Shown: positions 26,094 to 35,334, counted from the stretch's first letter. The stretch: 39,245 bases of DNA from Candidatus Helarchaeota archaeon (GCA_029838215.1 JALGVI010000019.1:1-39245); one strand, 5' to 3'. Numbers and translations are program-made. Notes: generated by a model from the sequence alone, not told the origin.

Positions 26094-27002
26094 TTAATTT
26101 GAGAATTTTTTTAGCGCTTCCTTGACATGTTTCTGAAATTCTGTTTTGATTTCATCATTTCTAATACAGAAATCGAAAAATGCACATGAATATGAAAGAA
26201 AATTCCCGATGTCGTACCGCAATTCATCCTTTTTTAAACTCAATCCCCATATTTTGCCTCTCTCTTTATTTATTAAACCTTGCACGGCATCAGTTAATTG
26301 AATTTCCCCTCCATAACCTGATTTCAGGTTTTTCAATTCATCAAAAATCTTTTTATTGAATACATAACGTCCATTTATTGCATAATTGCTGGGTGCAAGC
26401 TCTTTTTTCGGTTTTTCCACGACATTTTTTATAATGCAACTCAGACCACCAATTTTCTCTGGTTCAATGATTCCATATCGCTCTACTTCGCTTGGAGCTA
26501 CTTTTTCAACGCCAATAGTTGCAACGGCTTTTTTCTCTTCGTGGAAATTCATTAAACGTTTTACGTAATTATTGTCTTGCTCGGATAATATAATTGTATC
26601 ACCCAGTAGGACGACAAAATCTTCGTCTCCAATAAAATCTCGCGCCAGATAAATAGCATGACCTAGACCTAGGGGTTTCTTTTGACGCGTGTAAAAAATT
26701 TGGACTTCTTCATATTTAATTTCCATGAAATTGATTTGGGCATGCAGTTCTTTCTGATTCTTTTCCATGAGGAGTGTATTTAATTCGTTATCAGAGTCGA
26801 AATGATCTTCAATGCTTCTTTTCTTGGACCCGGTTATGATAAGAATTTGCTTGATTCCGGCTTCCGCGGCTTCTTCAACGACATATTGAATCACGGGTTT
26901 ATTGCCAACAGGAATCATTTCTTTTGGTTGACTTTTTGTGGCGGGTAATAAACGAGTTCCAAGACCTGCAGCAGGTATAACCGCCCGGGTTATTTTGCCC
27001 AT
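26094..27002 (-). CDS. galU: UTP--glucose-1-phosphate uridylyltransferase
   Basis: The 302-residue protein has the GalU signature: AAGLGTRLLPATKSQPKEM (11-29), IQYVVEEAAEAGI, PLGLGHAI in the middle, LLGDTI for the metal-binding Asp, and RYGIIEPE. It makes UDP-glucose, the entry point to UDP-glucuronate and UDP-xylose, and heads the minus-strand run that ends at 20839. A TATA box 27 nt above the ATG suggests a leaderless mRNA. Length and motif order are those of bacterial and archaeal GalU; a dTTP-using relative is unlikely because of the PKEM and GLGHA motifs. Confidence 0.92.
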   Translation of the reverse strand: MGKITRAVIPAAGLGTRLLPATKSQPKEMIPVGNKPVIQYVVEEAAEAGIKQILIITGSKKRSIEDHFDSDNELNTLLMEKNQKELHAQINFMEIKYEEVQIFYTRQKKPLGLGHAIYLARDFIGDEDFVVLLGDTIILSEQDNNYVKRLMNFHEEKKAVATIGVEKVAPSEVERYGIIEPEKIGGLSCIIKNVVEKPKKELAPSNYAINGRYVFNKKIFDELKNLKSGYGGEIQLTDAVQGLINKERGKIWGLSLKKDELRYDIGNFLSYSCAFFDFCIRNDEIKTEFQKHVKEALKKFSN

Positions 27003-27025
27003 AAATCATTTATCCAATTTTCGAG

Positions 27026-27033
27026 TTTATAAA
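27026..27033 (-). promoter_or_regulatory. TATA box of galU (leaderless spacing)
   Basis: TTTATAAA is embedded in the palindrome GTTTATAAAC (27025-27034) and centred 27-28 nt above the galU ATG (27002), so transcription should begin at or next to the start codon. It is the clearest TATA box in the island. Confidence 0.55.
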
Positions 27034-27163
27034 CAATTCCATATCTGAAATGATTTAAAAACAAAGTTTTATTTTGGAACAAAAAGGCTTTAATCAAAAC
27101 TGAACTTTAAAGGAAAACGAAATTTCTCGTGGGGCGCGGACGATCTCAGCTTTTATTAAAGAA

Positions 27164-28438
27164 ATGAGTAACAATTTAAATTTTGTAAGTAAGGGGCTAA
27201 GTTTATCACTTATTGAATATTTCTTGGCAGGTATTGGATTAGTTCAGCTATTTTTGGTTACAAATTTTTTGGGTTTAAATATCTACGGGCAATATTCGTT
27301 GGTTGACTCGATTTTCATGCTAGGCTCGTCTCTCATTCCCTTCACAACAGTTTACATCATGCGCCTGAGACTACACCATTACAGATCCGAAAAACAAACA
27401 GATGCTTATAACAATGTTCAGAAAATTCACTATCTCTTGGTATTTGGTCAAAATTGCTTTGCTTTTGTTTTGGGCATGTGGATATTATCATTATTTTTTA
27501 AGGATGTCTTATTAATGACATTCTTTTTATTCTTTTTTCTTTACATGATAATAAACATATTTAACACGCACATGCTTTCAGTGTTGACGAACGAAGAACA
27601 GATTAAATGGATTATTGTTGCGAGAATCGTTCCTGCATTAATAAGAATTTTATTCCTTATCCTATTTATCGTCCAAAATTTGGGTGTTTTCGCAATCATA
27701 TATTCATTCTTGATTGAATCCCTGATCGGTTTTACGATTTATTTATCGTGCAACAAGTATGGCTTCAAACAGATAATTAAAACAAGAATTGACAAGAAAA
27801 TTTTCAAGAATTACTTCTCCCTTTCGGTTAAGAGCTCCATCCAAAAATCCATTCTGCCCATAGTGCAAAATCTTTTATTTATTTTCATAGGCATTTATTT
27901 GGGAACCGTCATATTGGGGGAGTTTCGCATTATTGACCGAATACTCTCGCTTTCCATCTTGATCTTTTCAGGTTTTAGCTCTTTATTTCATAACAAAGTC
28001 AAAGTCATAGAGAACAATTTTAGGCAAGTATTTACGAAATCTATTGTCTTTGGATTAGCTCTTGGCTTTCTGACTTATTTTTTAATTGTTTTCACGGGAC
28101 CAATCATGCTAACAATTCTAAAAGTAGATCCTAGGTTAAATTTTCTCTTATCATTATATTGCCTTACAATTCTACCTTATTCAGCAATCATGATTTTTCC
28201 ATCGATTATTCGTCATTACGATAAGATGCTAATAGATAGCGTTTTTCAAGGTTGTTATTATTCGATAGTTCTTATCGTTTCATATATTTACCGTTTCAAC
28301 CTATATATCATTAGCATTTCATATGTTACCTCTTTCACGATGCTGGTAATAACGGAAGCAATTTACATAAATTATTTGTTGAGGAAGAAATATCTTGAAA
28401 AAAATCCGGAGGAAAAGATTAGAGCTGAAATTTCTTAA
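27164..28438 (+). CDS. Wzx/MATE-type polysaccharide flippase
   Basis: The 424-residue integral membrane protein has about 12 predicted helices and few charges in them. The N-terminus (SKGLSLSLIEYFLAGIGL, then LGLNIYGQYSLVDSI) matches the start of oligosaccharide flippases, which usually read 'LG...YG.Y'. Such proteins turn a polyprenyl-linked oligosaccharide from the cytoplasmic to the outer face. It is the only plus-strand gene in the middle of the island and has its own upstream region (27003-27163), with TTTAAA at about 27106 as a TATA candidate. Its stop overlaps the end of the convergent surface-protein gene by 4 bp. Confidence 0.8.
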   Translation: MSNNLNFVSKGLSLSLIEYFLAGIGLVQLFLVTNFLGLNIYGQYSLVDSIFMLGSSLIPFTTVYIMRLRLHHYRSEKQTDAYNNVQKIHYLLVFGQNCFAFVLGMWILSLFFKDVLLMTFFLFFFLYMIINIFNTHMLSVLTNEEQIKWIIVARIVPALIRILFLILFIVQNLGVFAIIYSFLIESLIGFTIYLSCNKYGFKQIIKTRIDKKIFKNYFSLSVKSSIQKSILPIVQNLLFIFIGIYLGTVILGEFRIIDRILSLSILIFSGFSSLFHNKVKVIENNFRQVFTKSIVFGLALGFLTYFLIVFTGPIMLTILKVDPRLNFLLSLYCLTILPYSAIMIFPSIIRHYDKMLIDSVFQGCYYSIVLIVSYIYRFNLYIISISYVTSFTMLVITEAIYINYLLRKKYLEKNPEEKIRAEIS

Positions 28439-29697
28439 TCCTTCCGGGATTTTTTATCTTCAGACGTTTTTCTCTTGACGAGATTTGGATAAAGAATGTT
28501 ATAGGATACTAATCCAATAGCAAAGATCATTAGAGATACTAATATTAGAAAATAAAATAGGGGAATCCCAAATATTGTTTGATGGATTACCGTTACTTTA
28601 ATTTCTGGACTAGATTCTATGGAAAAGTCGCCATAATAAACACATAATACCCCAGAGTAATCGTGCATTATATCATAAACGCTTATTAGCATTCCTTCTT
28701 CAAGAAGAGAAATATACCTTCCGTATAATCCATTCCCCAAAGGTTCGATTCTTATGTTTCTATTGTTGATAAATAGTAGGACAATTGCATCTGAAATTCG
28801 AGACCCATTCAATGGGTTTATTAACTCAATGGAAAAATAAAATCCAGAGTTCTCAACTATTGTAAATGATGTCTGATTTATTATCGCTTGAACGTAAAAT
28901 TGAGAAACGTTGAAATCAAATTCATACGTGAAATTAGAATATTCATTAGTCATAAATGAAATTGAAATGTCATAATCTGAAAGAAGATTATCTGTTGTAA
29001 CATTCAATGAAAAAACACCATTAGTAACATTTGTATAAGTAACTTGAGATGCGGGAATGGAATTTTCAACCCACGTAATATTTGATTTAGAGATGTTAAC
29101 GATAGAGTGATCTATTGCATCCGTTATGTTCAAAATTGTTTGGGCAATTTGAGTTTGGGTTACAACGGACGTCTCATAAATCACGCTAGCATTCAGGTTT
29201 CTCTTGCAAATCACGATTTTTAAACTGGCATATCCAATATCATATCCTGTTCTATTTAATATGACAATCAGATCATATGTCCCAATATCCCGAAGTTCCG
29301 TGTCAAAATCCAAAAGGTAGAGACCAAGACCTTTATCTTCTAAGGAGCCGCTTCCATTCATGCTTTGGTTTGAATGAAAGGACCACTGATAAGTTCCATT
29401 CGCTCCGGGAATGGGATTGCCGGAAATGGATTCATTAAAGACCAGAGTGATATTTTGTTCGATCTCATAATTGACATTAATGGTTTCGGAAAAAACATGG
29501 GAATTATTAATCCTCGTTGAAATGGCAAGGATTTTTTGTACGCTCTCGGAATCTACAGCATTATTACTTTTATTGAGAAAAAATGGGAGTGATATTGAAT
29601 ACAAACTTAATCCTAGTATCATTAACAATATAAGAGCTTTAAATTTTCTTCTAAGTCCTAAAGATGTTGTGGATATGGTATCACTTCCGTTATCCAT
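28435..29697 (-). CDS. Ig-like, sequon-rich surface protein with two membrane anchors
   Basis: The 420-residue protein has a basic then hydrophobic N-terminal segment (about 16-42, signal anchor), a beta-rich extracellular region with about 16 N-x-S/T sequons, and a C-terminal helix (about 376-400) followed by a Lys/Arg tail. Domains share a motif with the giant protein at the left end: short G-x-G-x-Y strand turn, then a Tyr, hydrophobic strand, RTGY or ATGY, and a closing beta strand. The gene starts 40 nt inside the 3' end of the 942-residue membrane protein gene, so the two are probably translationally coupled. It might be a glycan acceptor or a subunit of that protein; both are inferences. 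Confidence 0.75.
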   Translation of the reverse strand: MDNGSDTISTTSLGLRRKFKALILLMILGLSLYSISLPFFLNKSNNAVDSESVQKILAISTRINNSHVFSETINVNYEIEQNITLVFNESISGNPIPGANGTYQWSFHSNQSMNGSGSLEDKGLGLYLLDFDTELRDIGTYDLIVILNRTGYDIGYASLKIVICKRNLNASVIYETSVVTQTQIAQTILNITDAIDHSIVNISKSNITWVENSIPASQVTYTNVTNGVFSLNVTTDNLLSDYDISISFMTNEYSNFTYEFDFNVSQFYVQAIINQTSFTIVENSGFYFSIELINPLNGSRISDAIVLLFINNRNIRIEPLGNGLYGRYISLLEEGMLISVYDIMHDYSGVLCVYYGDFSIESSPEIKVTVIHQTIFGIPLFYFLILVSLMIFAIGLVSYNILYPNLVKRKTSEDKKSRKD

Positions 29698-32486
29698 TGA
29701 TAAAGCGGGTTTTGAGAATAGATATAAGTTGAGATTAGATGTGTATCAATCAGATAAGTATTAACTAATATAAATATGAAAACTGTGAATAGGATAAGTG
29801 AAATTTGCAAGGTCGTTTTCGACGACGTTCTTATTCCATACTTTTCTCTGAAGGAAGAACATATCTTAATAACTCCCCCGTAATTTTTTAGCGCTCCTTG
29901 ATCCCAAACAAGAAAAATTTCATCAATTGCCATTAAGAATAGGAGAATTATAAGTGGATACAGAGAATGTTCGAATCTCTGTGAGTAAATTGTAAGACTT
30001 GTTAAAGAATAAAAGATAAAATTTGAGGACAGAATGCTCATTACAAAAAATGAAACGATTATGATCAAAACTTTGCCTGAAATAGACGTTTTTTTTAGGA
30101 ATAAATTGAAAAGAAATTCAATTATGAAAATTAACATAATATTAAATACGATAAAAGGAGTAGTATAATTCGGTCGAATTATAAACAATAAATTAATAAA
30201 AAACAGGAACAAAACAAAATAAATACTGTATTTAACAAACCTTAAAGAGCTAGAATTTAGCGGTGAACCTTGAAAAAAAGAGTTTTGTTTCTTCTTATTT
30301 TCAAGGAATGCAATGCTTATAAAGAAAATTGAAGCAATTACTGTTAAAACTAATGATATGAGGGACTGAAATAACGCCTTGGAGTATGATTCAATTAGAA
30401 AAGAATAGAATGAGAGATTTGATGCACCTAGACTGAGTATGAAGTCTATAGCTTGATTCAAAAGGGATGGATAAAATAAAATTAGACCAAAAGATCCAGC
30501 CAAGATTAGAATCAAGATTGCAAGAAATGGGAAGATTATTAGAGGCGGCTTAAATAGTTCCTTCAGCCCTACTTTTCTATTTCTTAATGCGAAAACCATA
30601 AAAGGACTAAGAAAAAATGAAAAAAATATGAAGAATTCACTAGTTAACATTGAAACCACAAAGAATAGGACAATTAATGACATTAGTAGGTATTTCCTAA
30701 GGCGGGACAGCTTATCGATTCGGTTTAAATACAATGTCATTAAGAACAGAAAGCAAATAAAAAATGTTTGAGCTAATAACTGTTTATGAAGATGTGTAAG
30801 GCAAATTATGTTATATATATTGAAGAAAAATATGAATCCTGCAAGAAAAATTAGAAATGAACGGTTTGAATATTGCTTGCATAGTGAATAAAATATTGAG
30901 ATTTCAAAAATGACTAAAAATGTTCGCATGTATTTTGCAACATATAGAGATGGAAGACCAGTAAAAATTAAAAATGTCCGGGAAATCGAATAATATACTG
31001 AACTCGGAAGGATAATTAGAGAATATAACTCGAAATTAGAATAATTCATAAAGTATTGATTGACATCACCGAAAATTTGGTATGGCCAAATGAAAAAAAA
31101 TGGGATTATTGCAAATAATAACGCGATGATTGAAAGGAATATTAATAAAAAGGATTCTGACTTAATCATGAAAAAAAATCTTGAAATGATTTTGGACTTA
31201 ACGTTTTCAGGATAAAAATCAATTCTAAAATGTTCTGATTCGATAATTTCACGGACTTCGTTTTGTTTCAAACTCAGAACATATTTATTTTTCATTAAAC
31301 CAGTTCTAAGATTTTTAAAATGGATAAAAAGGAAAATTATACAGTTAGAAATGCTTCCAAAAAGTAAAAGCCATTCCAATATCGCAAAGAATCCCCCATA
31401 AATCATAACTCCTTGACTGATATTGCCGTTCAAATTAAAATACAATGTAGAATTCAATGGATTAGATAGGTCCCGATTGACAATGATAATTTTATAATTT
31501 TCATAATTCGTTGTTCTATAAGGAGCTATCGTGAAGTTTGTCTGATTTACTGAAACATATGAAATCATGGAAAGATCTTTAGAGGACTCTTGGGATTTCA
31601 CATCCAATTCTTCCCATATAATGAAATTTTCGTGTGTAAAAATATATATCTCACAAGATGAATTTGCTTCAAATTCGAGACTCAGAATCTCATTTTGAGA
31701 TAATGTAGTTGTATATGACTTGTAGAAATTTAGATATACGGGTTCATCATTTATAGAGATGGCGGGAACCGTGTTTGTAATGTAAATTTGATCAAAAATA
31801 AGAAAAATAGCGGCTGAAGTAAGAAAAAATAAACTAAGAATTAAGAACAGCCATTTTATATGAATTTTCTTGTAATTGAATTTAAAATTGTAATTTATTC
31901 TTCTCAATATTTTCTGGATTGCAAAAATATCTTTTACAAAATTTCCCAGAATTAAAAAAATCATGATGGCGTTTACAATAGGAAGAATCGTAAAGAGTAA
32001 AAGAGCAATTTCTAAAATATTTAAAATAAATCCCATAATTCCAACAATTGTCAAACTAAACCCTATTGTAAAAGAAATTGAAATTACACTTGTTTTTTTA
32101 AGTTCAGATATGGGGAGCAATTTTAAACATAAAGATCCTGGAATGAAAAAAACGAATATAATTCCAAAAATAGTTTTTAGAATGATAAATGGATAAATGT
32201 TTTGGAAATAGAACACAATATTAGATAAGATAAGAAAAACCAGGGCGAAAATGTCAAAAAGAATGCTTAGAATTTTATTGCGAATGACGTGATCATTCTT
32301 TTTAATTGGGATTGCTTGAATCAGTTTTTTTTTAAGCAAAACCGTTAATGCCGCTTGAATCTCATTTTCAGCATGTTTATTTCTTGTTTGAAGAAAATTT
32401 TTTAGGTTTTCGTATTCAACTTCATCTTCAGATTCGAAATATCGAACAATATCTTTAATGATTGCTCCAGAAATGTCCTCTTTCAT
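29658..32486 (-). CDS. Large multi-pass membrane protein: wHTH-like start, DUF1616-like part, GT-C-like part
   Basis: The start is the ATG at 32486 (942 residues) with GAGGATT upstream. Residues 1-65 look like a winged helix (IVRYFESEDEVEYENLK, then AALTVLLKKKLIQAIP). About 70-200 has four membrane helices with FFIPGSLCLKLLP and a following SFTIGFSLTIVGIMGFILN, which resemble DUF1616 proteins. A beta-rich outside domain (about 245-375) follows. From about 440 on there are some 11 helices; FGDVNQYF at about 472-479 lies in the first outside loop, where GT-C enzymes keep an Asp motif. No WWDYG of AglB/Stt3 is present. It may transfer or ligate glycan outside the cell. Overlaps the surface-protein gene by 40 nt. 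Confidence 0.75.
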   Translation of the reverse strand: MKEDISGAIIKDIVRYFESEDEVEYENLKNFLQTRNKHAENEIQAALTVLLKKKLIQAIPIKKNDHVIRNKILSILFDIFALVFLILSNIVFYFQNIYPFIILKTIFGIIFVFFIPGSLCLKLLPISELKKTSVISISFTIGFSLTIVGIMGFILNILEIALLLFTILPIVNAIMIFLILGNFVKDIFAIQKILRRINYNFKFNYKKIHIKWLFLILSLFFLTSAAIFLIFDQIYITNTVPAISINDEPVYLNFYKSYTTTLSQNEILSLEFEANSSCEIYIFTHENFIIWEELDVKSQESSKDLSMISYVSVNQTNFTIAPYRTTNYENYKIIIVNRDLSNPLNSTLYFNLNGNISQGVMIYGGFFAILEWLLLFGSISNCIIFLFIHFKNLRTGLMKNKYVLSLKQNEVREIIESEHFRIDFYPENVKSKIISRFFFMIKSESFLLIFLSIIALLFAIIPFFFIWPYQIFGDVNQYFMNYSNFELYSLIILPSSVYYSISRTFLIFTGLPSLYVAKYMRTFLVIFEISIFYSLCKQYSNRSFLIFLAGFIFFFNIYNIICLTHLHKQLLAQTFFICFLFLMTLYLNRIDKLSRLRKYLLMSLIVLFFVVSMLTSEFFIFFSFFLSPFMVFALRNRKVGLKELFKPPLIIFPFLAILILILAGSFGLILFYPSLLNQAIDFILSLGASNLSFYSFLIESYSKALFQSLISLVLTVIASIFFISIAFLENKKKQNSFFQGSPLNSSSLRFVKYSIYFVLFLFFINLLFIIRPNYTTPFIVFNIMLIFIIEFLFNLFLKKTSISGKVLIIIVSFFVMSILSSNFIFYSLTSLTIYSQRFEHSLYPLIILLFLMAIDEIFLVWDQGALKNYGGVIKICSSFREKYGIRTSSKTTLQISLILFTVFIFILVNTYLIDTHLISTYIYSQNPLYQWITEVIPYPQHL

Positions 32487-32595
32487 CAATAATCCTCAAT
32501 TTGTAAGATTATTTTTTTCGTCCGTACTTCCCTATCCTTTTTTAACAATAGAATCAAAATTTAATATCTTTTTTGGATATTAAACAGAAAAAAAT

Positions 32596-33822
32596 TCAAT
32601 TAATTTTCTTTAAGAAATCAACGATATTTCGCGCTCTTTTTCCATATGAATACTTATTCTTGAATTTTTCAAATTCGTTTTTGATAATTTCGCTTCTTAA
32701 ATGATCATTCGTTGTAATTAACCTTATTTTTTCGCTTAAATCTCTTGCACTGTCTTTTTCATATAAAATTCCAGTTATTCCATCGTCTATGACTTCACGC
32801 AATGTAGGAGTATTTGCCCCTATGACGGGTAATCTTGAAGCCATGTATTCAAAAAGTTTCATTGGTGATTCTGCGGTTTCGACATTTTTTGCCTTACTTG
32901 AAACTGTTAATACACCGAGATCAGAGATTTTCATGTAACATGGAATCTCAGATGGAGGTCTAAATCCGAAAAACTTTAAATTTTTTACTTCTTTTTTCTC
33001 AGCATAAGTCATTACTCTAATGATGTCTTTTTTTAGTCCACCAACAATAATTAAGAAGTATTTTTGATGGTCAAGAAACTTCATTGCATCAATTAGAAGT
33101 TCAACATTTTTCCACGGGTATAGATGACCGCAATACAAGATGATTTTAGATTCAAGTGGTATATTATTTGTCAACTTGAATTTTTCACTAAATGTTTCAT
33201 TTATTTCAAGATTATTTTCTTTGGATGCATCAGGAATTACGGCAATCCCTTTCCGATATAACGCCTTTCTCAACAAGAATTTCTTCAGATTTTTTGAAAT
33301 AACAACAATCCCACTTACATTTTTTAAAACAAACCCGTTCAATATAGTTATTTTTTCGAATTTATTGTGTAATTCAAAGATTATTGGTAAATGTAACAAC
33401 CATTTAAAAATTAAAAGGAAAAATGCTGTAGAAATGTCTCTCGTGTATAGGTACTTCTTTCCGTGAATCCCAAATCTTAATCTTAGTAGGTTTATTAATG
33501 CAAAAAACCAAAAAAACAGTAGATGTACTATCCAACTCATTCGATTTTCTTTTTCTGCTATGAAGTCAACGGTGGGAAGTTTCTTCACGCACGGAAGTGT
33601 TTTAATGCCATAATATTTTCGTAAATCATTTTCTTTACCGTCAATAAGTTTTAAAAAAACCTTCGATTGTTTACGTTTTGGACATAGAAGTATGGGATTA
33701 CAACCAATTTCTTTTAATCCAGATAATGTATTAATTATTTGAATAGAATGAGCTTTTTCGCTTGGAATTCTAACAGGATGTACATAAAATATTGTAATTC
33801 TATATTCGTTTGTTTCATTCAA
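32596..33822 (-). CDS. Glycosyltransferase, GT-B fold, family 4-like
   Basis: The 408-residue protein begins after a TTG start (no in-frame ATG until about codon 94; GGGATC lies upstream). ITIFYVHPVRIPSEKAHSIQI is a GT4 N-terminal donor-domain pattern. The C-terminal domain has ILYCGHLYPWKNVELLI, LIIVGG, then VETAESPMKLFEYMAS, where a final Glu fits EX7E but the first acidic residue is shifted by one, as in SPLKLFEYM-type relatives. A hydrophobic stretch near residues 95-115 may give a membrane contact. It follows the methyltransferase by 21 nt, so both probably share a transcript. Confidence 0.85.
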   Translation of the reverse strand: MNETNEYRITIFYVHPVRIPSEKAHSIQIINTLSGLKEIGCNPILLCPKRKQSKVFLKLIDGKENDLRKYYGIKTLPCVKKLPTVDFIAEKENRMSWIVHLLFFWFFALINLLRLRFGIHGKKYLYTRDISTAFFLLIFKWLLHLPIIFELHNKFEKITILNGFVLKNVSGIVVISKNLKKFLLRKALYRKGIAVIPDASKENNLEINETFSEKFKLTNNIPLESKIILYCGHLYPWKNVELLIDAMKFLDHQKYFLIIVGGLKKDIIRVMTYAEKKEVKNLKFFGFRPPSEIPCYMKISDLGVLTVSSKAKNVETAESPMKLFEYMASRLPVIGANTPTLREVIDDGITGILYEKDSARDLSEKIRLITTNDHLRSEIIKNEFEKFKNKYSYGKRARNIVDFLKKIN

Positions 33823-33843
33823 GAAGATCCCGTTTTTGAGTTT

Positions 33844-34593
33844 TTATTTTATAGGATTATCTAGAACCATTACCACTTGCCATGCGAATCTTTTAACTTG
33901 AGGGAATAGTCGAAAGATTAATGCATCTATTTTAACGAAAGTATCGTGGAGGAATTTAAAAATCCTTGAGCCCCCGAGTGGTAGGAGCAATAAAGATATT
34001 AAATAAAAAAAATCATAATTTGTGTTTCTAAATTGAAGATCAAACAATTTCAAATCATTATTTCTCAAGGGATGCTCATTTGGGGTAACTAAATTCGGAT
34101 TAATTTTTCTTAGAAGAGTCATCAGAGGATTAACACCCATGGGTTCTAAGAAAATTGCAGTTCCATCAGATTTTAGAATCCTTTTTATCTCTTTTATTGC
34201 ATTCTTAATATTTAAATGATGCAATATGCCGGTTCCACAAACAACATCGAATGAATTATCGTCAAACGACATTTCTTCGGCATCCATGACAAAAAAATCA
34301 ATGTTATTCAGGTTATTTTCTCGTTTTTGTTTCTTTGCAACTTCTATTCCCGATTCAGAAATATCAATTCCGATGATTTTTTTACCAATAAATGCTAACG
34401 GAATGGCTAATGATCCAGAGCCGCAACCATATTCAAGTATTTTCTTTCCACGACATCTTTCAAGAACTTTGACTTGATAATATTTAGTAAAATCGTTAAA
34501 GTAATGAGAAAGCTTCCATGACAAGTCCTTTACTCGGTGTTTATATTTTTTTTCATAAAACCTTATCTCATTTTCTTTATTGCTTTTTGACAT
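33844..34593 (-). CDS. SAM-dependent class I methyltransferase
   Basis: The 249-residue protein has motif I ILEYGCGSGSLAIPL (about 50-64), strand 2 acidic residue GIDISESG, VMDAEEMSFDDNSFDVV and GTGILHHL as motifs II-IV, and ILKSDGTAIFLEP. This is the Methyltransf_11/UbiE-like pattern. The C-terminal third (after about 160) contains a hydrophobic LISLLLLPLGG stretch. It is the first island gene below rps15 on the same strand, about 100 nt away, so read-through from rps15 is possible. Likely substrate: a sugar of the glycan or a lipid carrier; not provable here. Confidence 0.85.
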   Translation of the reverse strand: MSKSNKENEIRFYEKKYKHRVKDLSWKLSHYFNDFTKYYQVKVLERCRGKKILEYGCGSGSLAIPLAFIGKKIIGIDISESGIEVAKKQKRENNLNNIDFFVMDAEEMSFDDNSFDVVCGTGILHHLNIKNAIKEIKRILKSDGTAIFLEPMGVNPLMTLLRKINPNLVTPNEHPLRNNDLKLFDLQFRNTNYDFFYLISLLLLPLGGSRIFKFLHDTFVKIDALIFRLFPQVKRFAWQVVMVLDNPIK

Positions 34594-34695
34594 CCCAACG
34601 TCAAATCCAAAATTCAGTTTAGTCAGAAATGCTCAATTTCTAATTTGAAAGAAAAGTTTTATTGAGAATTTTGATTAAAACGAACAAGTCGTATA
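34594..34695. other. Right boundary of the glycan island
   Basis: These 102 bases lie between rps15 and the first island gene on its strand. AGAAAT/ATTTCT (about 34625-34641) and CTCAAT/ATTGAG form overlapping small stems, and T-rich runs on the minus strand may terminate rps15. No integration-site signature is visible. Confidence 0.35.
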
Positions 34696-35151
34696 TCATC
34701 GAATGAGTTGCGCGGCTTTTTTGTAGTCGTATTTCCAATCCGCCGGCAAAACCTTTGTTTTTCGATAATATTTCGATAATCGGTGAATTTTACTTTCTAT
34801 TAGAGTAAGCCCTCGTTTAGAACTCTTATCCTTTTTATTTTCTTCGAGATGCTTGCGGAGGTTCATGGCTTTAACAATTAAATTAGTAAGATCTTCAGGG
34901 ACGGGATGCAGGAGGTCGTTCTCTTTCAGTATTTCGGTAACGCCTTTTTTAGTAATTAGCTTCACGAGAGGAACCCCATATTGATCTCGCAGGATGGTTC
35001 CGATCATTGAAGGCTTGTACCCTTCACGAGCCAATTTAATGACAATATCTTCTGCTTCTTCCTCGGAAACTGTACACCATTCGGGTAAGGTAGCCCTAGG
35101 AGGACGTGTCGAAGAAGATTTTCCTTTTTTTCGATGATGCATTCGTGCCAT
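34696..35151 (-). CDS. rps15: Small ribosomal subunit protein uS15, archaeal type
   Basis: The 151-residue protein ([18 protein letters not shown]...) has the archaeal/eukaryotic N-terminal extension before the common S15 core, PPRATLPEW, the segment [15 protein letters not shown], and the core helices ending in [14 protein letters not shown]. The ATG at 35151 is supported by GAAGGT upstream; an in-frame TTG seven codons earlier is not needed. uS15 binds the 16S rRNA three-way junction. It has a 183-nt leader with its own TATA-like box (about 35217-35231) and a repeat element. In many archaea it is followed by recJ and rps3ae; here the island intervenes. Confidence 0.95.
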   Translation of the reverse strand: MARMHHRKKGKSSSTRPPRATLPEWCTVSEEEAEDIVIKLAREGYKPSMIGTILRDQYGVPLVKLITKKGVTEILKENDLLHPVPEDLTNLIVKAMNLRKHLEENKKDKSSKRGLTLIESKIHRLSKYYRKTKVLPADWKYDYKKAAQLIR

Positions 35152-35251
35152 GAATCTACCTTCTCTTTTCAAAGGTTTTCTCTTTAATTTAGACTAAGTA
35201 TCATTTTGGATTAGGAATAAAAATATTTTGCTAAAAGGCTTGTAAAATTTT

Positions 35252-35277
35252 AAGCTCTAGAACTCTAGAACGAGCTT
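35252..35277. repeat. Tandem CTCTAGAA pair inside an inverted repeat
   Basis: CTCTAGAA occurs twice in tandem (35255-35262 and 35263-35270), framed by AAGCTC (35252-35257) and GAGCTT (35272-35277). It lies above the TATA-like box of rps15 and below the end of rdgB, so it could be a regulator site for the ribosomal-protein promoter or a terminator-like stem for rdgB. Confidence 0.35.
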
Positions 35278-35334
35278 GACTATCATCATTAATTTAATAT
35301 CATTCAGATAAGTTTCGGTTTTAAGTTTTGGCTC

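Noticed and set aside
29969..29977. GTTCGAATC, like a tRNA T-loop
   Set aside because: It lies inside the large membrane protein gene and no acceptor, D or anticodon stems can be folded around it.
29658..32486. Oligosaccharyltransferase AglB/Stt3
   Set aside because: The WWDYG motif is absent; only a GT-C-like layout is visible.
18458..34695. Integrative mobile element with attachment sites
   Set aside because: No integrase, transposase, tRNA or matching terminal repeats are visible at the island edges; only an 8-mer is shared.
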